Positions 31,329 to 39,317 of a stretch of 44,843 bases of DNA are shown piece by piece. This DNA is from DASXSB01 sp036506275 (lineage in GTDB: Bacteria; Methylomirabilota; Methylomirabilia; Rokubacteriales; CSP1-6): positions 1-44,843 of the forward strand of contig DASXSB010000085.1 in the NCBI GenBank assembly GCA_036506275.1, given 5' to 3'. The position numbers and the translations under genes are program-made. Position 1 is the first letter of the stretch. Each line of letters starts with the position of its first letter. Under the pieces are notes generated by a model, which made no database searches, was not told where the DNA came from, and saw nothing but the letters and a program-made list of their open reading frames with translations.

Positions 31329-32315
31329 ATGACTGGAGCCGTCGCCGCTCTCTATCGCGTGTTCTACGACGGCGTGCTCAGTCGTCTCCCCGAGCGCGCC
31401 GCCGTTGCTGCCGGCCAGGCGCTCCTCCGCGCGCTGCCGTTCGACCGCGTCCCCTTCTTCCGGCTCGAGGATCCGCGCCTCGCCACCACCCTCGGCGGTG
31501 TCCGGCTTCCCAACCCGCTCGTCCTCGCCGCCATGTACTACGACTCCCGCATCCTCGCGCGCGCGATGGGCCTCGGCTTCGGCGCCGTCACCGCCAAGAG
31601 CATCACGGTGACCGCGCGCCCCGGTCATCCGATCCCGAATCTCGTCCGCGTCCGCACGGCGGCCGGACCCGGGCTCGTGAACTGCAACGGCTTCCAGAAC
31701 CCGGGGCTCGACGCCTTCCGCACCTCGATCGCGCGGCTGCCGCACCGCGTGCCCCTCATCGTGAGCGTGGCCGGCGAATCGGTGGACGACTACGTCACCC
31801 TCGTGCGCGCGCTGGCGCCGCTCGGCGACCTCGTGGAGTTCAACATCTCCTCCCCCAACACGCGGCTCGTCTATGCGTGGAGCGAGCGCCCGGATGAACT
31901 GCGCGCGCTGCTGACGTCGGTGCGGGCGGCGTCGGCGAAGCCGCTCATCGTGAAACTGTCGCCCGATTTCGCCGACGTCAACGAGGCGCACATCATTCCC
32001 GCCGCCCTCGCCGCCGGCATCCGCGTCGTCAACTACGGCAACACGCGCCGCGTGCAGGAACCGCGCTTGTCGCAGGGCAGCGGCGGTCTCTCCGGTCCCG
32101 AGCTCTTTCCCGCCACGCTCGAACACGTGCGGCGCACGCGCAAGCACTTCGGCGATGCGCTCGACATCATCGCCACCGGCGGCGTCGACACGCCGGACAA
32201 AGCCGTCCAGCTCCTCGACGCGGGCGCCACCGCCGTCGGCTACTTCACCGGCTTCATCACGCGGGGACCGATCCTCGCCCGTCGCATCCTCGAGCGCCTG
32301 CTCGACCGGCGCTAA
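31329..32315 (+). CDS. pyrD: Dihydroorotate dehydrogenase, class 2-like
   Basis: 328 residues from ATG 31329. FMN and substrate motifs in order: PLVLAAMYYD at 58-67, TAKSITVTARPGHPIPNLVRV, GLVNCNGFQNPGLDAF, VEFNISSPNT near 168-177 with the class 2 catalytic Ser, IVKLSPDFAD and IIATGGVDTPDKAVQLLDAGATAVGYFTGF. An N-terminal amphipathic helix (about 1-30, ALYRVFYDGVLSRLPERAA) fits the membrane-associated, quinone-reducing class 2 enzymes and would use the menaquinone made by the futalosine route. It oxidises dihydroorotate to orotate in pyrimidine synthesis. Some residues differ from standard PyrD (MYYDSRIL at the start of the barrel), so a related quinone-linked family member is possible. Confidence 0.8.
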   Translation: MTGAVAALYRVFYDGVLSRLPERAAVAAGQALLRALPFDRVPFFRLEDPRLATTLGGVRLPNPLVLAAMYYDSRILARAMGLGFGAVTAKSITVTARPGHPIPNLVRVRTAAGPGLVNCNGFQNPGLDAFRTSIARLPHRVPLIVSVAGESVDDYVTLVRALAPLGDLVEFNISSPNTRLVYAWSERPDELRALLTSVRAASAKPLIVKLSPDFADVNEAHIIPAALAAGIRVVNYGNTRRVQEPRLSQGSGGLSGPELFPATLEHVRRTRKHFGDALDIIATGGVDTPDKAVQLLDAGATAVGYFTGFITRGPILARRILERLLDRR

Positions 32316-32353
32316 TTGCCCACAGCTTGTCCACATGTCCACAGTTATCCACC
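32316..32353 (+). other. Cluster of four DnaA-box-like 9-mers
   Basis: Directly after the pyrD stop come TTGCCCACA (32316), TTGTCCACA (32327), ATGTCCACA (32335) and TTATCCACC (32345), all in the same orientation, spaced 11, 8 and 10 bases. Each differs from the consensus TTATCCACA at one or two positions. The rest of 32354-32516 is GC-rich with no AT-rich unwinding stretch and no gene I can support, so a full origin is not indicated. Confidence 0.5.
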
Positions 32354-32516
32354 GGCGACGGTTTCGCACGGTGGGACGCGGCGGGACGGGTCACCATCGC
32401 AAAAGTGCACGGCTCTCCGTCCACCGCCGCCGGCCGCCATCGAAATCGCGCGTGCGAGGCGGGGAGCGCGTGCGCGGCCCCGAATGCGCGCGCCTTTCAT
32501 GCCGCGAAACGAACCC

Positions 32517-32546
32517 TTGACAGGAAAATCCCGCCGCTCGTAAGGT
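32517..32546 (+). promoter_or_regulatory. Putative promoter of the 80-residue protein gene
   Basis: A perfect TTGACA (32517-32522), an 18-base spacer and TAAGGT (32541-32546). The transcript would have a leader of about 65 bases before the ATG at 32621. It starts about 165 bases after the DnaA-box-like cluster. Confidence 0.5.
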
Positions 32547-32620
32547 GGCGTGCGCCGCTTCATCGCGCGTGACGCGCAAGAACGCACCCAACGAGTCTTC
32601 ACGACGAAGAGGACGGGCCG

Positions 32621-32863
32621 ATGGACGCCAGTCGCAAGCCGCTCGCAAAGATCGAGGGCCGGCGTCGAATGCGCCTCAGCAACGTCACGGTGGCCTGGCG
32701 CGGCACGCCGAACCTCGACGACTGGGTCGCCTACATCGTGAACGGAACGCGCTCCAAGAAGCTCATCCTCGCCGATCACTCCTCGGAACGTCGCGTGAAG
32801 GGACTACTCGCGCGGCTGCAGACGATGTCGAAGAAGGAGATCGAGAAGCTCGCGAAGGGCTGA
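32621..32863 (+). CDS. Small protein of unknown function (80 residues)
   Basis: 80 residues, ATG with GAGG 8 bases upstream. The protein is basic and soluble, with the core VTVAWRGTPNLDDWVAYIVNGTRSKKLILADHSSERRVKGLL (about 22-63) and a Lys-rich C-terminal helix MSKKEIEKLAKG. The pattern suggests a small alpha/beta or helical nucleic-acid-interacting protein, but no family is recognised. It has a recognisable promoter and ends next to the convergent VOC gene without any gap. Position beside DnaA-box-like sites may be coincidental. Confidence 0.65.
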   Translation: MDASRKPLAKIEGRRRMRLSNVTVAWRGTPNLDDWVAYIVNGTRSKKLILADHSSERRVKGLLARLQTMSKKEIEKLAKG

Positions 32864-33310
32864 TCAGAGCTCGAGCGGCTCCACCGTCGCCACCCGCTCC
32901 GGGTGGTCGCGCCACACGGCGGGATCGGCGTCGACGAAGAGCTCGAGGCCGTTGCCGTCGGGGTCGTTCAGGTAGAGCGACTGACTGACGGCGTGGTTGC
33001 TGGCCCCGAGGATCTTCACGCCGTGCGCCTCCAGATGGGCCTTCGCCGCCCGCAGCTCGTCGAGCGAATCGCCGATCTTGAGGGCGACGTGGTAGAGGCC
33101 GATGGAGGCGCGATCGGGCACCGGCGCCTGCGCCCCCACCTCCAGCACGGCGAGGTCGTGGTGATTCTCGCCCGCCGAGAAGAACGCCATGCGGCCGCGG
33201 AAGCGCGCCACCTCCTTCAAGCCGAGCACGTCCACGTAGAACTGCCGCGCGCGTTCGAGGTCCCGCACCTTGAGCACGACGTGACCCACGTTCCGGACCC
33301 GGATCGCCAT
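32864..33310 (-). CDS. VOC-family (glyoxalase/dioxygenase-like) metalloprotein
   Basis: 148 residues from ATG 33310, two tandem beta-alpha-beta-beta-beta units. Motifs are VGHVVLKVRDLERARQFYVDVLGL at 8-31, the second-unit IGLYHVALKIG with its His, and DPDGNGLELFVD with the Glu ligand. This is a catechol-2,3-dioxygenase or glyoxalase-like VOC enzyme; substrate unknown. The ATG is 3 bases after the radC stop with no clear ribosome site. A TATCAT hexamer lies 6 bases upstream inside the radC 3' end. It ends flush with the small plus-strand gene. Confidence 0.83.
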   Translation of the reverse strand: MAIRVRNVGHVVLKVRDLERARQFYVDVLGLKEVARFRGRMAFFSAGENHHDLAVLEVGAQAPVPDRASIGLYHVALKIGDSLDELRAAKAHLEAHGVKILGASNHAVSQSLYLNDPDGNGLELFVDADPAVWRDHPERVATVEPLEL

Positions 33311-33312
33311 GC

Positions 33313-33987
33313 CTAGATGATACCGCGCTCGGCGAGGCTCACGTAGCGACCCTTGCCGATGACCACGTGGTCGTGGAGACGCAGGTCGAGCAGGTGCGCG
33401 CATTCCGCGAGCTGACGCGTGAGCCGGATGTCCTCGCGGCTCGGCGTGGGATCGCCGCTCGGATGATTGTGGAGGAGGATCACCGACGCCGCCGACTCGA
33501 GGATGGCGGGCTTGAAGACCTCGCGGGGATGGACGAGGCTCGCCGACAGCGTTCCTTCCGACACGACGCGATCGCGGAGGAGCGCATTTTGCGCGTCGAG
33601 GAGCGCCACCCGGAACACTTCGCGCTTGAGGTCTTCCATGAGCGGCGCGTAGGCGGCGTACACGTCGGCGGGCGCCGACAGCACCGTGCGCGCGCCCGGC
33701 GTGCGCGCGCGCAGCCGGCGCGTGATCTCGAACGTCGCCACCAGCCGCGCCGCCCGCGTCGGCCCCACCCCACGTTGCTGCGCCAGCTCCGCCGCCTCCC
33801 GCCCCGCCACTTCCGCCAGCGATCCGTACGCGGCCAGCATCTCGCGCGCGATGTCGACCGCGCTCCGTCCCCGTGTCCCCGACCCGAGTTGGAGGGCCAG
33901 GAGCTCGGCGTCGGCGAGGGCGCCGGGGCCGTTCCAGTAGAGCCGCTCGCGTGGACGCTCGCCCACGGGCCACCGCTCCATCGTCAT
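33313..33987 (-). CDS. radC: RadC-type JAMM-domain protein
   Basis: 224 residues, standard RadC length. N-terminal helix-hairpin-helix-like part (LAQQRGVGPTRAARLVATFEITRRL, about 67-92), then the JAB/MPN domain with the metal motif LLHNHPSGDPTPSREDIRLT (HxHPSGD-x-x-x-S-x-x-D) and C-terminal DHVVIGKGRYVSLAERGII. RadC is widespread, linked historically to DNA repair but with unproven biochemical role. A good promoter (TTGACC-N16-CATAGT) ends 8 bases before the ATG, so the mRNA seems leaderless. A second in-frame ATG is two codons on. Confidence 0.92.
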   Translation of the reverse strand: MTMERWPVGERPRERLYWNGPGALADAELLALQLGSGTRGRSAVDIAREMLAAYGSLAEVAGREAAELAQQRGVGPTRAARLVATFEITRRLRARTPGARTVLSAPADVYAAYAPLMEDLKREVFRVALLDAQNALLRDRVVSEGTLSASLVHPREVFKPAILESAASVILLHNHPSGDPTPSREDIRLTRQLAECAHLLDLRLHDHVVIGKGRYVSLAERGII

Positions 33988-33995
33988 GGCCCATG

Positions 33996-34023
33996 ACTAT
34001 GAGGCGTCGCGTACGTGGGTCAA
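33996..34023 (-). promoter_or_regulatory. Promoter of radC, predicted leaderless start
   Basis: On the minus strand TTGACC (34023-34018), a 16-base spacer and CATAGT (34001-33996); the ATG follows 8 bases later. The remainder of 34024-34129, after tsaE, shows nothing recognisable. Confidence 0.6.
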
Positions 34024-34129
34024 TGTCGGCGCCCGTGCGCGCCACCGGCTTCCGACGCCTCCGTTCGGAGACGCATCCGCCGGGAGCCGCATCCGTCCCG
34101 CGGACGGCGGCCGGGCCCGCGCGACGGCG

Positions 34130-34579
34130 TCAGGCTACGGGAGGGGACATCCGCGGCCGGCGAATCGTGATGGCGCGCGGCTCGTCGCCCACGCCGTGGA
34201 TCTCGACGAAGATCGTACGCGGGGGCAACAGCGGCAAGAGCTTGTCCGCCCACTCGACGAGCGTGACGCCCTCTCCGTCGAGCAGCTCGTCGAGGCCGAG
34301 GTCGAGGAGCTCGGTGAGGCTCGCCGTGCGGTAGGCGTCGACGTGATGCACGGGCAGGCGGCCGTGATACTCGTTGACGAGCACGAAGGTGGGGCTGGTG
34401 GCGCGGACGGCGGCGCCGAGGCCGCGCACCACGCCTTGCACGAAGCACGTCTTGCCCGCTCCCAGCTCGCCCGTCAGCGCCACCACGTCGCCCGCCCGCA
34501 GCTCGCGCGCCAGGTCCGCGCCCGCCGCCGCCGTCGCCTCCGCGCTCCGAGTCTCGAAGGTGCGCTCAGGCGCGGTCAT
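34130..34579 (-). CDS. tsaE: tRNA threonylcarbamoyladenosine synthesis ATPase TsaE
   Basis: 149 residues. Walker A TGELGAGKT (36-44), the family SPTFVLVNEYHG, HHVDAYR and VTLVEWADKL segments are all present. TsaE is the ATPase subunit that works with TsaB and TsaD to form t6A37 on ANN-decoding tRNAs. Its first 14 bases overlap the end of nnrD, a frequent neighbour of tsaE in many bacteria. The 3' end is followed by a 142-base gap to radC, which holds that gene's promoter. Confidence 0.94.
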   Translation of the reverse strand: MTAPERTFETRSAEATAAAGADLARELRAGDVVALTGELGAGKTCFVQGVVRGLGAAVRATSPTFVLVNEYHGRLPVHHVDAYRTASLTELLDLGLDELLDGEGVTLVEWADKLLPLLPPRTIFVEIHGVGDEPRAITIRRPRMSPPVA

Positions 34580-36131
34580 CGTGCTCGGAGGCGCGCAGCC
34601 GCGCGAACGCGTCCGGCAGCGCCGCCACCACGTCGCTGGCGATCAGCGATTCGTGGCCGACGCGGGCGGCCGCCACGTCGCCCGCGAGGCCGTGGAGATA
34701 GACGGCGCATTGCATGGCCGCCCCCGGCGGGAGGCGGCGGGCGAGGAACGCGCCGAGGATTCCGGTGAGGACGTCGCCCGTTCCCCCGCTCGCCATCCCG
34801 GGATTGCCGGTGGGGTTCAGGTACACGCGGCCTTCGGGATCGGCGATGACGCTGCGGGCGCCCTTGAGCACGACGTGCACGCGGTGCTCGACGGCGAATC
34901 GTCGCGCACACTCGATGCGGTCGCGCTGCACGTCGGCGATGGAAACGCCCAGCATCCGCGCCATCTCGCCTGGATGGGGGGTGAGGCAGCGCGGGCCGCG
35001 CGCGGACGTCAACACGTCGAGATGGCCGGCGAGGCTCGTGAGCGCATCGGCGTCGACGGCGAGGGGACGCTCGAGATCGCGCACCAGCTCGCGCGCCAGC
35101 GCCTGCGTCTCGGCATCGAGCCCGAGCCCGGGGCCGAGCGCGACGGCATCGCGCGCGGCGGCGAGGTCGCCGATCGGTTCCCGGGCCTTCGCCGACACCG
35201 TGTGAGCGGCGGTTTCCGGCAGCGCCTCCGTCATCCCCTCCAGCGTGAGCCCGGCCACCACGGGCTGCTGGCTCGCCGCCGTCGCCACCGTCACGAGGCC
35301 CGCCCCGCTTCGCATGGCGGCGCTGCCGGCGAGGGCGGCGGCCCCGGTCTTGCCGAGCGAGCCGCCGACCACGAGGAGATGGCCGTACGTGCCCTTGTGG
35401 ACGTCCTGCTTTCGCGGCGGAAACCACGGCGCGATGTCCGCACGCTCGAGCAGGAACGTGGCGGTCGCGCGCGCGACCTCGGCGGGAGGGATGGCGATGT
35501 CCACCACTTCCACGCGGCCGGCAAAGCCGGCACCGGGCTCGAGCACGAGGCCGCGCTTCAATGCCGCGAACGTCGTCGTCAGCGCCGCGCGCACGCACGG
35601 TCCGAGCGGGATCCCATGGTCGCTGTCGAGTCCCGACGGCGCGTCGAGCGCCACGATGGGGCGTCCGCTCGCGTTCATGCTCTCGATGGCGTGAGCGACG
35701 AGGCCGGAGGGCGCCCCGCGGGCGCCCGTGCCGAGGATGGCGTCCACGATGAGGGTAGCGCCGGCGAGGCCTGCGTCGAGCGCGCGTTCGTCGGTGATGA
35801 CGATCGGACGAACGCCCGCGCGCCGGAGCGCGCGCAGCTTGAGAGCGGCATCGCTGCGCACTTCCGCCGGCGGCGCCAGCAAGAGCACGCGCGCCCGCCA
35901 GCGCCGGCGCCGGAGCTCGCGCGCGACCACGAACCCGTCACCGCCGTTGCCTCCCTTGCCGCACACGATGACGACGTCACCACGAAGGCGCTCGCGCCGG
36001 GCGAAGGCGGCGATGGCGGCCGCGGCCCCGCGCCCCGCGTTCTCCATGAGGACGGGACCGGGGAGGCCGAGATCGTCGATGGCGCGGCGGTCGAGCCGCC
36101 GCATCTCTTCGGCGGTGAAAACGGGCAGCAC
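34566..36131 (-). CDS. nnrD: Bifunctional NAD(P)H-hydrate epimerase / ADP- or ATP-dependent dehydratase
   Basis: 521 residues, two domains fused. The N-terminal YjeF-type epimerase (1-215) has CGKGGNGGDGFVVAREL near 57-73, LIVDAILGTGARG and ALDAPSGLDSDHG. The C-terminal dehydratase (225-515) has GSLGKTGAAALAGSAAMRSGAGLVTVAT, ALGPGLGLDAET, and the signature NPTGNPGMASGGTGDVLTGIL. Together they repair damaged NADHX/NADPHX. Operon order acpS, insert, nnrD, tsaE is close to that in Geobacter-like genomes. Start ATG is 4 bases downstream of the preceding gene's stop. Confidence 0.94.
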   Translation of the reverse strand: MLPVFTAEEMRRLDRRAIDDLGLPGPVLMENAGRGAAAAIAAFARRERLRGDVVIVCGKGGNGGDGFVVARELRRRRWRARVLLLAPPAEVRSDAALKLRALRRAGVRPIVITDERALDAGLAGATLIVDAILGTGARGAPSGLVAHAIESMNASGRPIVALDAPSGLDSDHGIPLGPCVRAALTTTFAALKRGLVLEPGAGFAGRVEVVDIAIPPAEVARATATFLLERADIAPWFPPRKQDVHKGTYGHLLVVGGSLGKTGAAALAGSAAMRSGAGLVTVATAASQQPVVAGLTLEGMTEALPETAAHTVSAKAREPIGDLAAARDAVALGPGLGLDAETQALARELVRDLERPLAVDADALTSLAGHLDVLTSARGPRCLTPHPGEMARMLGVSIADVQRDRIECARRFAVEHRVHVVLKGARSVIADPEGRVYLNPTGNPGMASGGTGDVLTGILGAFLARRLPPGAAMQCAVYLHGLAGDVAAARVGHESLIASDVVAALPDAFARLRASEHDDRA

Positions 36132-36135
36132 GGCG

Positions 36136-36912
36136 CTAACGCGGCGCGAGGGCGGGGTCGACGACCCCGGGCGCTTGCAGCAGGAAATCGCCGAGGATCG
36201 CCGTGTACGTCTCGCGCCACTGCGTACGCGCGGCCTGGGGCAATTCCACGTGCACGGCGTGCCGCGGCAATTTCAAGATGCCATCCCGCTTGGCCCCGGA
36301 GGCGGAGTACCGCACGACGTCGGCGGGCTCGATGAGAATCTGGAGCCGGGGGGCGTCGGGGTGGCCGCGCAGGTGCGCATCGCGCACCAGCTCGAGGAGC
36401 GCGCGGAGACGGAAGGCGGCTTCGCGATCGACACCGACGGTGGCGACCTGGATCTGCGCGGCCGACTCGCGATGGTCGTTGCCGTGGATCTCCGCGTAGA
36501 ACACGAGCGCGCTCTGCGCGGTCTCCCGCACGCGTCGCTCGTAGGCGTCGTACACGCGGCGCGCGCCCTCGCTGCCTGATTCTTCCGCGGCCGGCCGGCC
36601 GGGAACGCCCTCCCGCGGCCGGTTGACCTGGTAGCGGCGTCCCGGTCGCTCGCGCGCGTCGGCGTCGACCGCGAAGCCCGTCGCGACCACGAGCCCGAAG
36701 CCCGTGCGCTCGGCGACGGCGGCGGCGATGTCGCCGGTGCCGATGTCGGAGCTCGCGTGAGGCGCCGCCACCACGTGTCCCGGCCGTCCGCGTCGCGCCG
36801 CGATGTGGCCGCCGGCGCCGTCGAGCGACGGCATCACCGCCTGCGCGGCGCAGCCGTAGAGGGTCAGCGGCGCCACGACGACCCTAAGAAGCCGCGGGAT
36901 GATCCGGCTCAT
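36136..36912 (-). CDS. Putative N-formylglutamate amidohydrolase-like secreted protein
   Basis: 258 residues. The N-terminus has a hydrophobic segment with a lipobox-like LTLYGC (about 17-21), so it may be a lipoprotein or simply secreted. The body has VVAAPHASSDIGTGDIAAAVAERTGFGLVVATGF and YQVNRPREG, then YAEIHGNDH, similar to the metal-binding His/Asp/Glu and NRP elements of the FGase family (zinc peptidase-like amidohydrolases that also include polyglutamate and cell-wall hydrolases). The assignment is by motif only. It overlaps the 3' end of acpS by 29 bases and takes the place where a pdxJ-acpS-nnrD order is often uninterrupted. Substrate unknown. Confidence 0.6.
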   Translation of the reverse strand: MSRIIPRLLRVVVAPLTLYGCAAQAVMPSLDGAGGHIAARRGRPGHVVAAPHASSDIGTGDIAAAVAERTGFGLVVATGFAVDADARERPGRRYQVNRPREGVPGRPAAEESGSEGARRVYDAYERRVRETAQSALVFYAEIHGNDHRESAAQIQVATVGVDREAAFRLRALLELVRDAHLRGHPDAPRLQILIEPADVVRYSASGAKRDGILKLPRHAVHVELPQAARTQWRETYTAILGDFLLQAPGVVDPALAPR

Positions 36913-37294
36913 CGTCGATGAGCATCGCGTGGGCGAGCGCGTAGTCGCCGTCGTGGGTGAGCGTGAGCAGCATGCGCCGCCCGCCGCGGGCGAGGCTGAT
37001 CTCGCGCGAGCGGCCGGACAGCACGAGGGTGGGCGCCTGCCCGCGCTCGCGGCGCACCTCCATCTCGCGCCAGCGCACGCCGAGACGGAGCCCGGTGCCG
37101 AGGGCCTTCAGCGCCGCTTCCTTGGCGGCGAAACGGGCGGCGAAGTGCGGCACGGGATCGCGGCGCGCGCGGCAGTACGCGATCTCGGCCTCCGTGAACA
37201 CCCGTCGCAGGAAGCGATCGTCCCAGCGGCCGATGACGTCGCGCATGCGCGGGATGCGCACGAGGTCGACCCCGATTCCCCGCACGTTGGTCAC
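36884..37294 (-). CDS. acpS: Holo-[acyl carrier protein] synthase
   Basis: 136 residues. IGVDLVRIPRM with D10, ARFAAKEAALKALGTG with E59 (metal ligand and Lys), and the C-terminal LLTLTHDGDYALAHAML are diagnostic for AcpS. It transfers phosphopantetheine from CoA to the serine of ACP and so supports fatty acid synthesis and presumably the cluster ACP at 29017. Overlaps glmM by 4 bases at the start (ATGA) and the FGase-like gene at the end. Confidence 0.94.
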   Translation of the reverse strand: MTNVRGIGVDLVRIPRMRDVIGRWDDRFLRRVFTEAEIAYCRARRDPVPHFAARFAAKEAALKALGTGLRLGVRWREMEVRRERGQAPTLVLSGRSREISLARGGRRMLLTLTHDGDYALAHAMLIDDEPDHPAAS

Positions 37295-38643
37295 GCCTCA
37301 CCGATGAGCGCGCGGATCATCCCCGCGAGCTCGTCGGCCATGGCCCGGATGCGCGCACCGTCGGCGCCCTCGATCATGACGCGCGCGAGCGGCTCCGTGC
37401 CCGAATAGCGGACGAGCACGCGGCCGCTCCCGTTCATCTCCGCCTCGAAGGCGGCCACGCGCTCGCCGAGGCTGGGGAGCGAATCGATCGGTGGCTTCCG
37501 GCGCACGGGAACGTTGACGAGGACCTGGGGGAACTTGCGCATGCAGTCGGCGAGGGTGGCGAGCGGCTGTCCCGTCTCCTGCACCACCGACAAGAGCGCG
37601 AGGGCGGAGAGGATGCCGTCGCCGCACGGCGCATGATCGAGGAAGAGCAGATGGCCGGACTGCTCGCCCCCCACGTTGGCGCCGATGCGTTGCATCTCCT
37701 CGTGCACGTAGCGGTCGCCCACCTGCGTCCGCACCACCTTGATGCCGGCGGCGCTGAGGGCGGCATCGAGGCCGAGGTTGGCCATGACCGTGGTCACGAT
37801 CACGTTGCCCTTGAGACGGCCGCGCGGCGCGAGATGGCGGGCGGCGACGGCGAGCGCGTGATCGCCGTCGCGGATCTCGCCCGTGTGGTCGACGGAGATC
37901 AGGCGGTCGCCGTCGCCGTCGAAGGCGAACCCGACCGAGGCGCGCGCGCTCTTCACGCGGCGCCGGAGCGGTTCGGGATGGAGGGCGCCGAAGCCGGCGT
38001 TGATGTTGGTGCCGGTGGGAGCGGCGCCGATCTTGACGACGCGGGCACCGAGGTGCTGGAAGACGCGGGGAGCCACCCGGTACGTGGCGCCATGGGCGCA
38101 ATCGAGCACCACCGTGAGCCCGGCCAGATCGAGCGGGAAGCAACGACAGACGAAGTCGATGTAGTACGCTTCGGCTCGCTCGTACGCCACCAGGCGGCCG
38201 ATGTCGGCGCCGCGGGCGCGCGGGGAGCGGTCGGGGCCCCGCAGCCGCGCCTCCACCTCTGCCTCCCACGCGTCGGGAAATTTCGTGCCCTCCGACGAGA
38301 AGAGCTTGATGCCGTTGTCCTCGAACGGGTTGTGGGAGGCGGAGAGGACGATGCCGCCGTGGGCGTCGAGCGCGCGCGTGAGAAACGCGATGGCGGGCGT
38401 GGGCATGATGCCCACCGAGTAGAGATCGCCGCCCGCGGACAGGACGCCCGCCGACAGCGCCGACTCCAGCAAGGGCCCCGAGCGCCGCGTGTCCCGCCCC
38501 ACCACCAGCCGCACCTTGTCGATGTCGTGATCGATGTGGAGCGTGGCCACCAGCTCACGTCCGAGCCGGAACGCGAGCTCGGGCGTCAACGGCTCCTCGT
38601 TGGCGACGCCCCGGATGCCGTCCGTGCCGAAGAGTCGGCTCAC
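37291..38643 (-). CDS. glmM: Phosphoglucosamine mutase
   Basis: 450 residues, full length. FGTDGIRGVANEEPLT at 5-20, the phosphoserine loop SASHNPFEDNGIKLF with S103 and DGDGDRLISVD for Mg2+ binding, plus a C-terminal phosphate-binding RYSGTEPLARVMIEG. It interconverts glucosamine-6- and -1-phosphate for UDP-GlcNAc, feeding peptidoglycan and the sugars used by the glycosyltransferases here. The ATG overlaps the cdaR stop (ATGA). The cdaA-cdaR-glmM trio is a conserved unit, and in Firmicutes GlmM binds and inhibits CdaA. Confidence 0.96.
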   Translation of the reverse strand: MSRLFGTDGIRGVANEEPLTPELAFRLGRELVATLHIDHDIDKVRLVVGRDTRRSGPLLESALSAGVLSAGGDLYSVGIMPTPAIAFLTRALDAHGGIVLSASHNPFEDNGIKLFSSEGTKFPDAWEAEVEARLRGPDRSPRARGADIGRLVAYERAEAYYIDFVCRCFPLDLAGLTVVLDCAHGATYRVAPRVFQHLGARVVKIGAAPTGTNINAGFGALHPEPLRRRVKSARASVGFAFDGDGDRLISVDHTGEIRDGDHALAVAARHLAPRGRLKGNVIVTTVMANLGLDAALSAAGIKVVRTQVGDRYVHEEMQRIGANVGGEQSGHLLFLDHAPCGDGILSALALLSVVQETGQPLATLADCMRKFPQVLVNVPVRRKPPIDSLPSLGERVAAFEAEMNGSGRVLVRYSGTEPLARVMIEGADGARIRAMADELAGMIRALIGEA

Positions 38644-39317
38644 CGCTGCGGACTCCGTTTCCCCTGCTCCATCGGCTCCTCCGCTTCGATCTCGACGGTG
38701 ACGTCCACCGCGCGTTGCTTGGTGAGCTGGGCGAACTCGGGGACCACGAGCCCGACCGTCTGCGTCACCGTGCGCCGACTGCCCGAGATGTCGACGGGCA
38801 CGGTTTCCAGCATTGGCTGCCGCGCGAGCGCCGCCCGCTCCCCTTTGACCTCGACGCGGCGAGGCTCCACGGCGACGTTGCGAATCGTGTAGCCGAGCGC
38901 CGGCGTCCCCCGCACTTGCGGCACCACCGTCACCGACTGGATCGCCGCCGGCGCCACCGCGATGCGCACGCGCGCGGGGGTGATGCGGGAGACGGTGATG
39001 CCGGGCGGCACCACCACGCGATCCGGAGAGAGCAGCACCACGCTCTCACCGGGACCGACGTCCCCCAGCTCCACGCGCACGCGCACGTTGTCGGGACTGA
39101 GGCGCGCCATCGCCGAGCGCAGGGCGCTCAGCGCCACCTCGGCCGTCTCCGGACGCTGTCCCACGAGGACGAGATTTCGATCGAGCCCCGCGTACTCGAT
39201 CACGGCCGGGAGCGTGATCTCGCTGCGCTCGGCGCTGAGGACGAAGAACCAGAGCGCGGTGGCGAGGCCGAGCGACGCGAGCTTCAGCTGCCAGTTGTGG
39301 CTGAGGATCTCCAGCAT
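38640..39317 (-). CDS. cdaR: YbbR-domain protein CdaR
   Basis: 225 residues. A membrane segment (14-29, ASLGLATALWFFVLSA) precedes two to three repeated YbbR beta-units outside the membrane (30-210, with VPVDISGSRRTVTQTVGLVVPE as the last recognisable unit), and a charged tail. CdaR modulates the diadenylate cyclase CdaA, encoded directly upstream and joined by TGATG. It is shorter than Bacillus CdaR (four YbbR units), as in many non-Firmicutes. Confidence 0.88.
   Translation of the reverse strand: MLEILSHNWQLKLASLGLATALWFFVLSAERSEITLPAVIEYAGLDRNLVLVGQRPETAEVALSALRSAMARLSPDNVRVRVELGDVGPGESVVLLSPDRVVVPPGITVSRITPARVRIAVAPAAIQSVTVVPQVRGTPALGYTIRNVAVEPRRVEVKGERAALARQPMLETVPVDISGSRRTVTQTVGLVVPEFAQLTKQRAVDVTVEIEAEEPMEQGKRSPQR

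Noticed and set aside
32316..32620. Replication origin
   Set aside because: The DnaA-box-like cluster is short, no AT-rich unwinding element is adjacent, and no dnaA, rpmH or gyr genes are in the window. I report only the box cluster.
34374..36335. 653-codon plus-strand frame antisense to nnrD
   Set aside because: NnrD has both domain signatures on the minus strand; the opposing frame is low-complexity.
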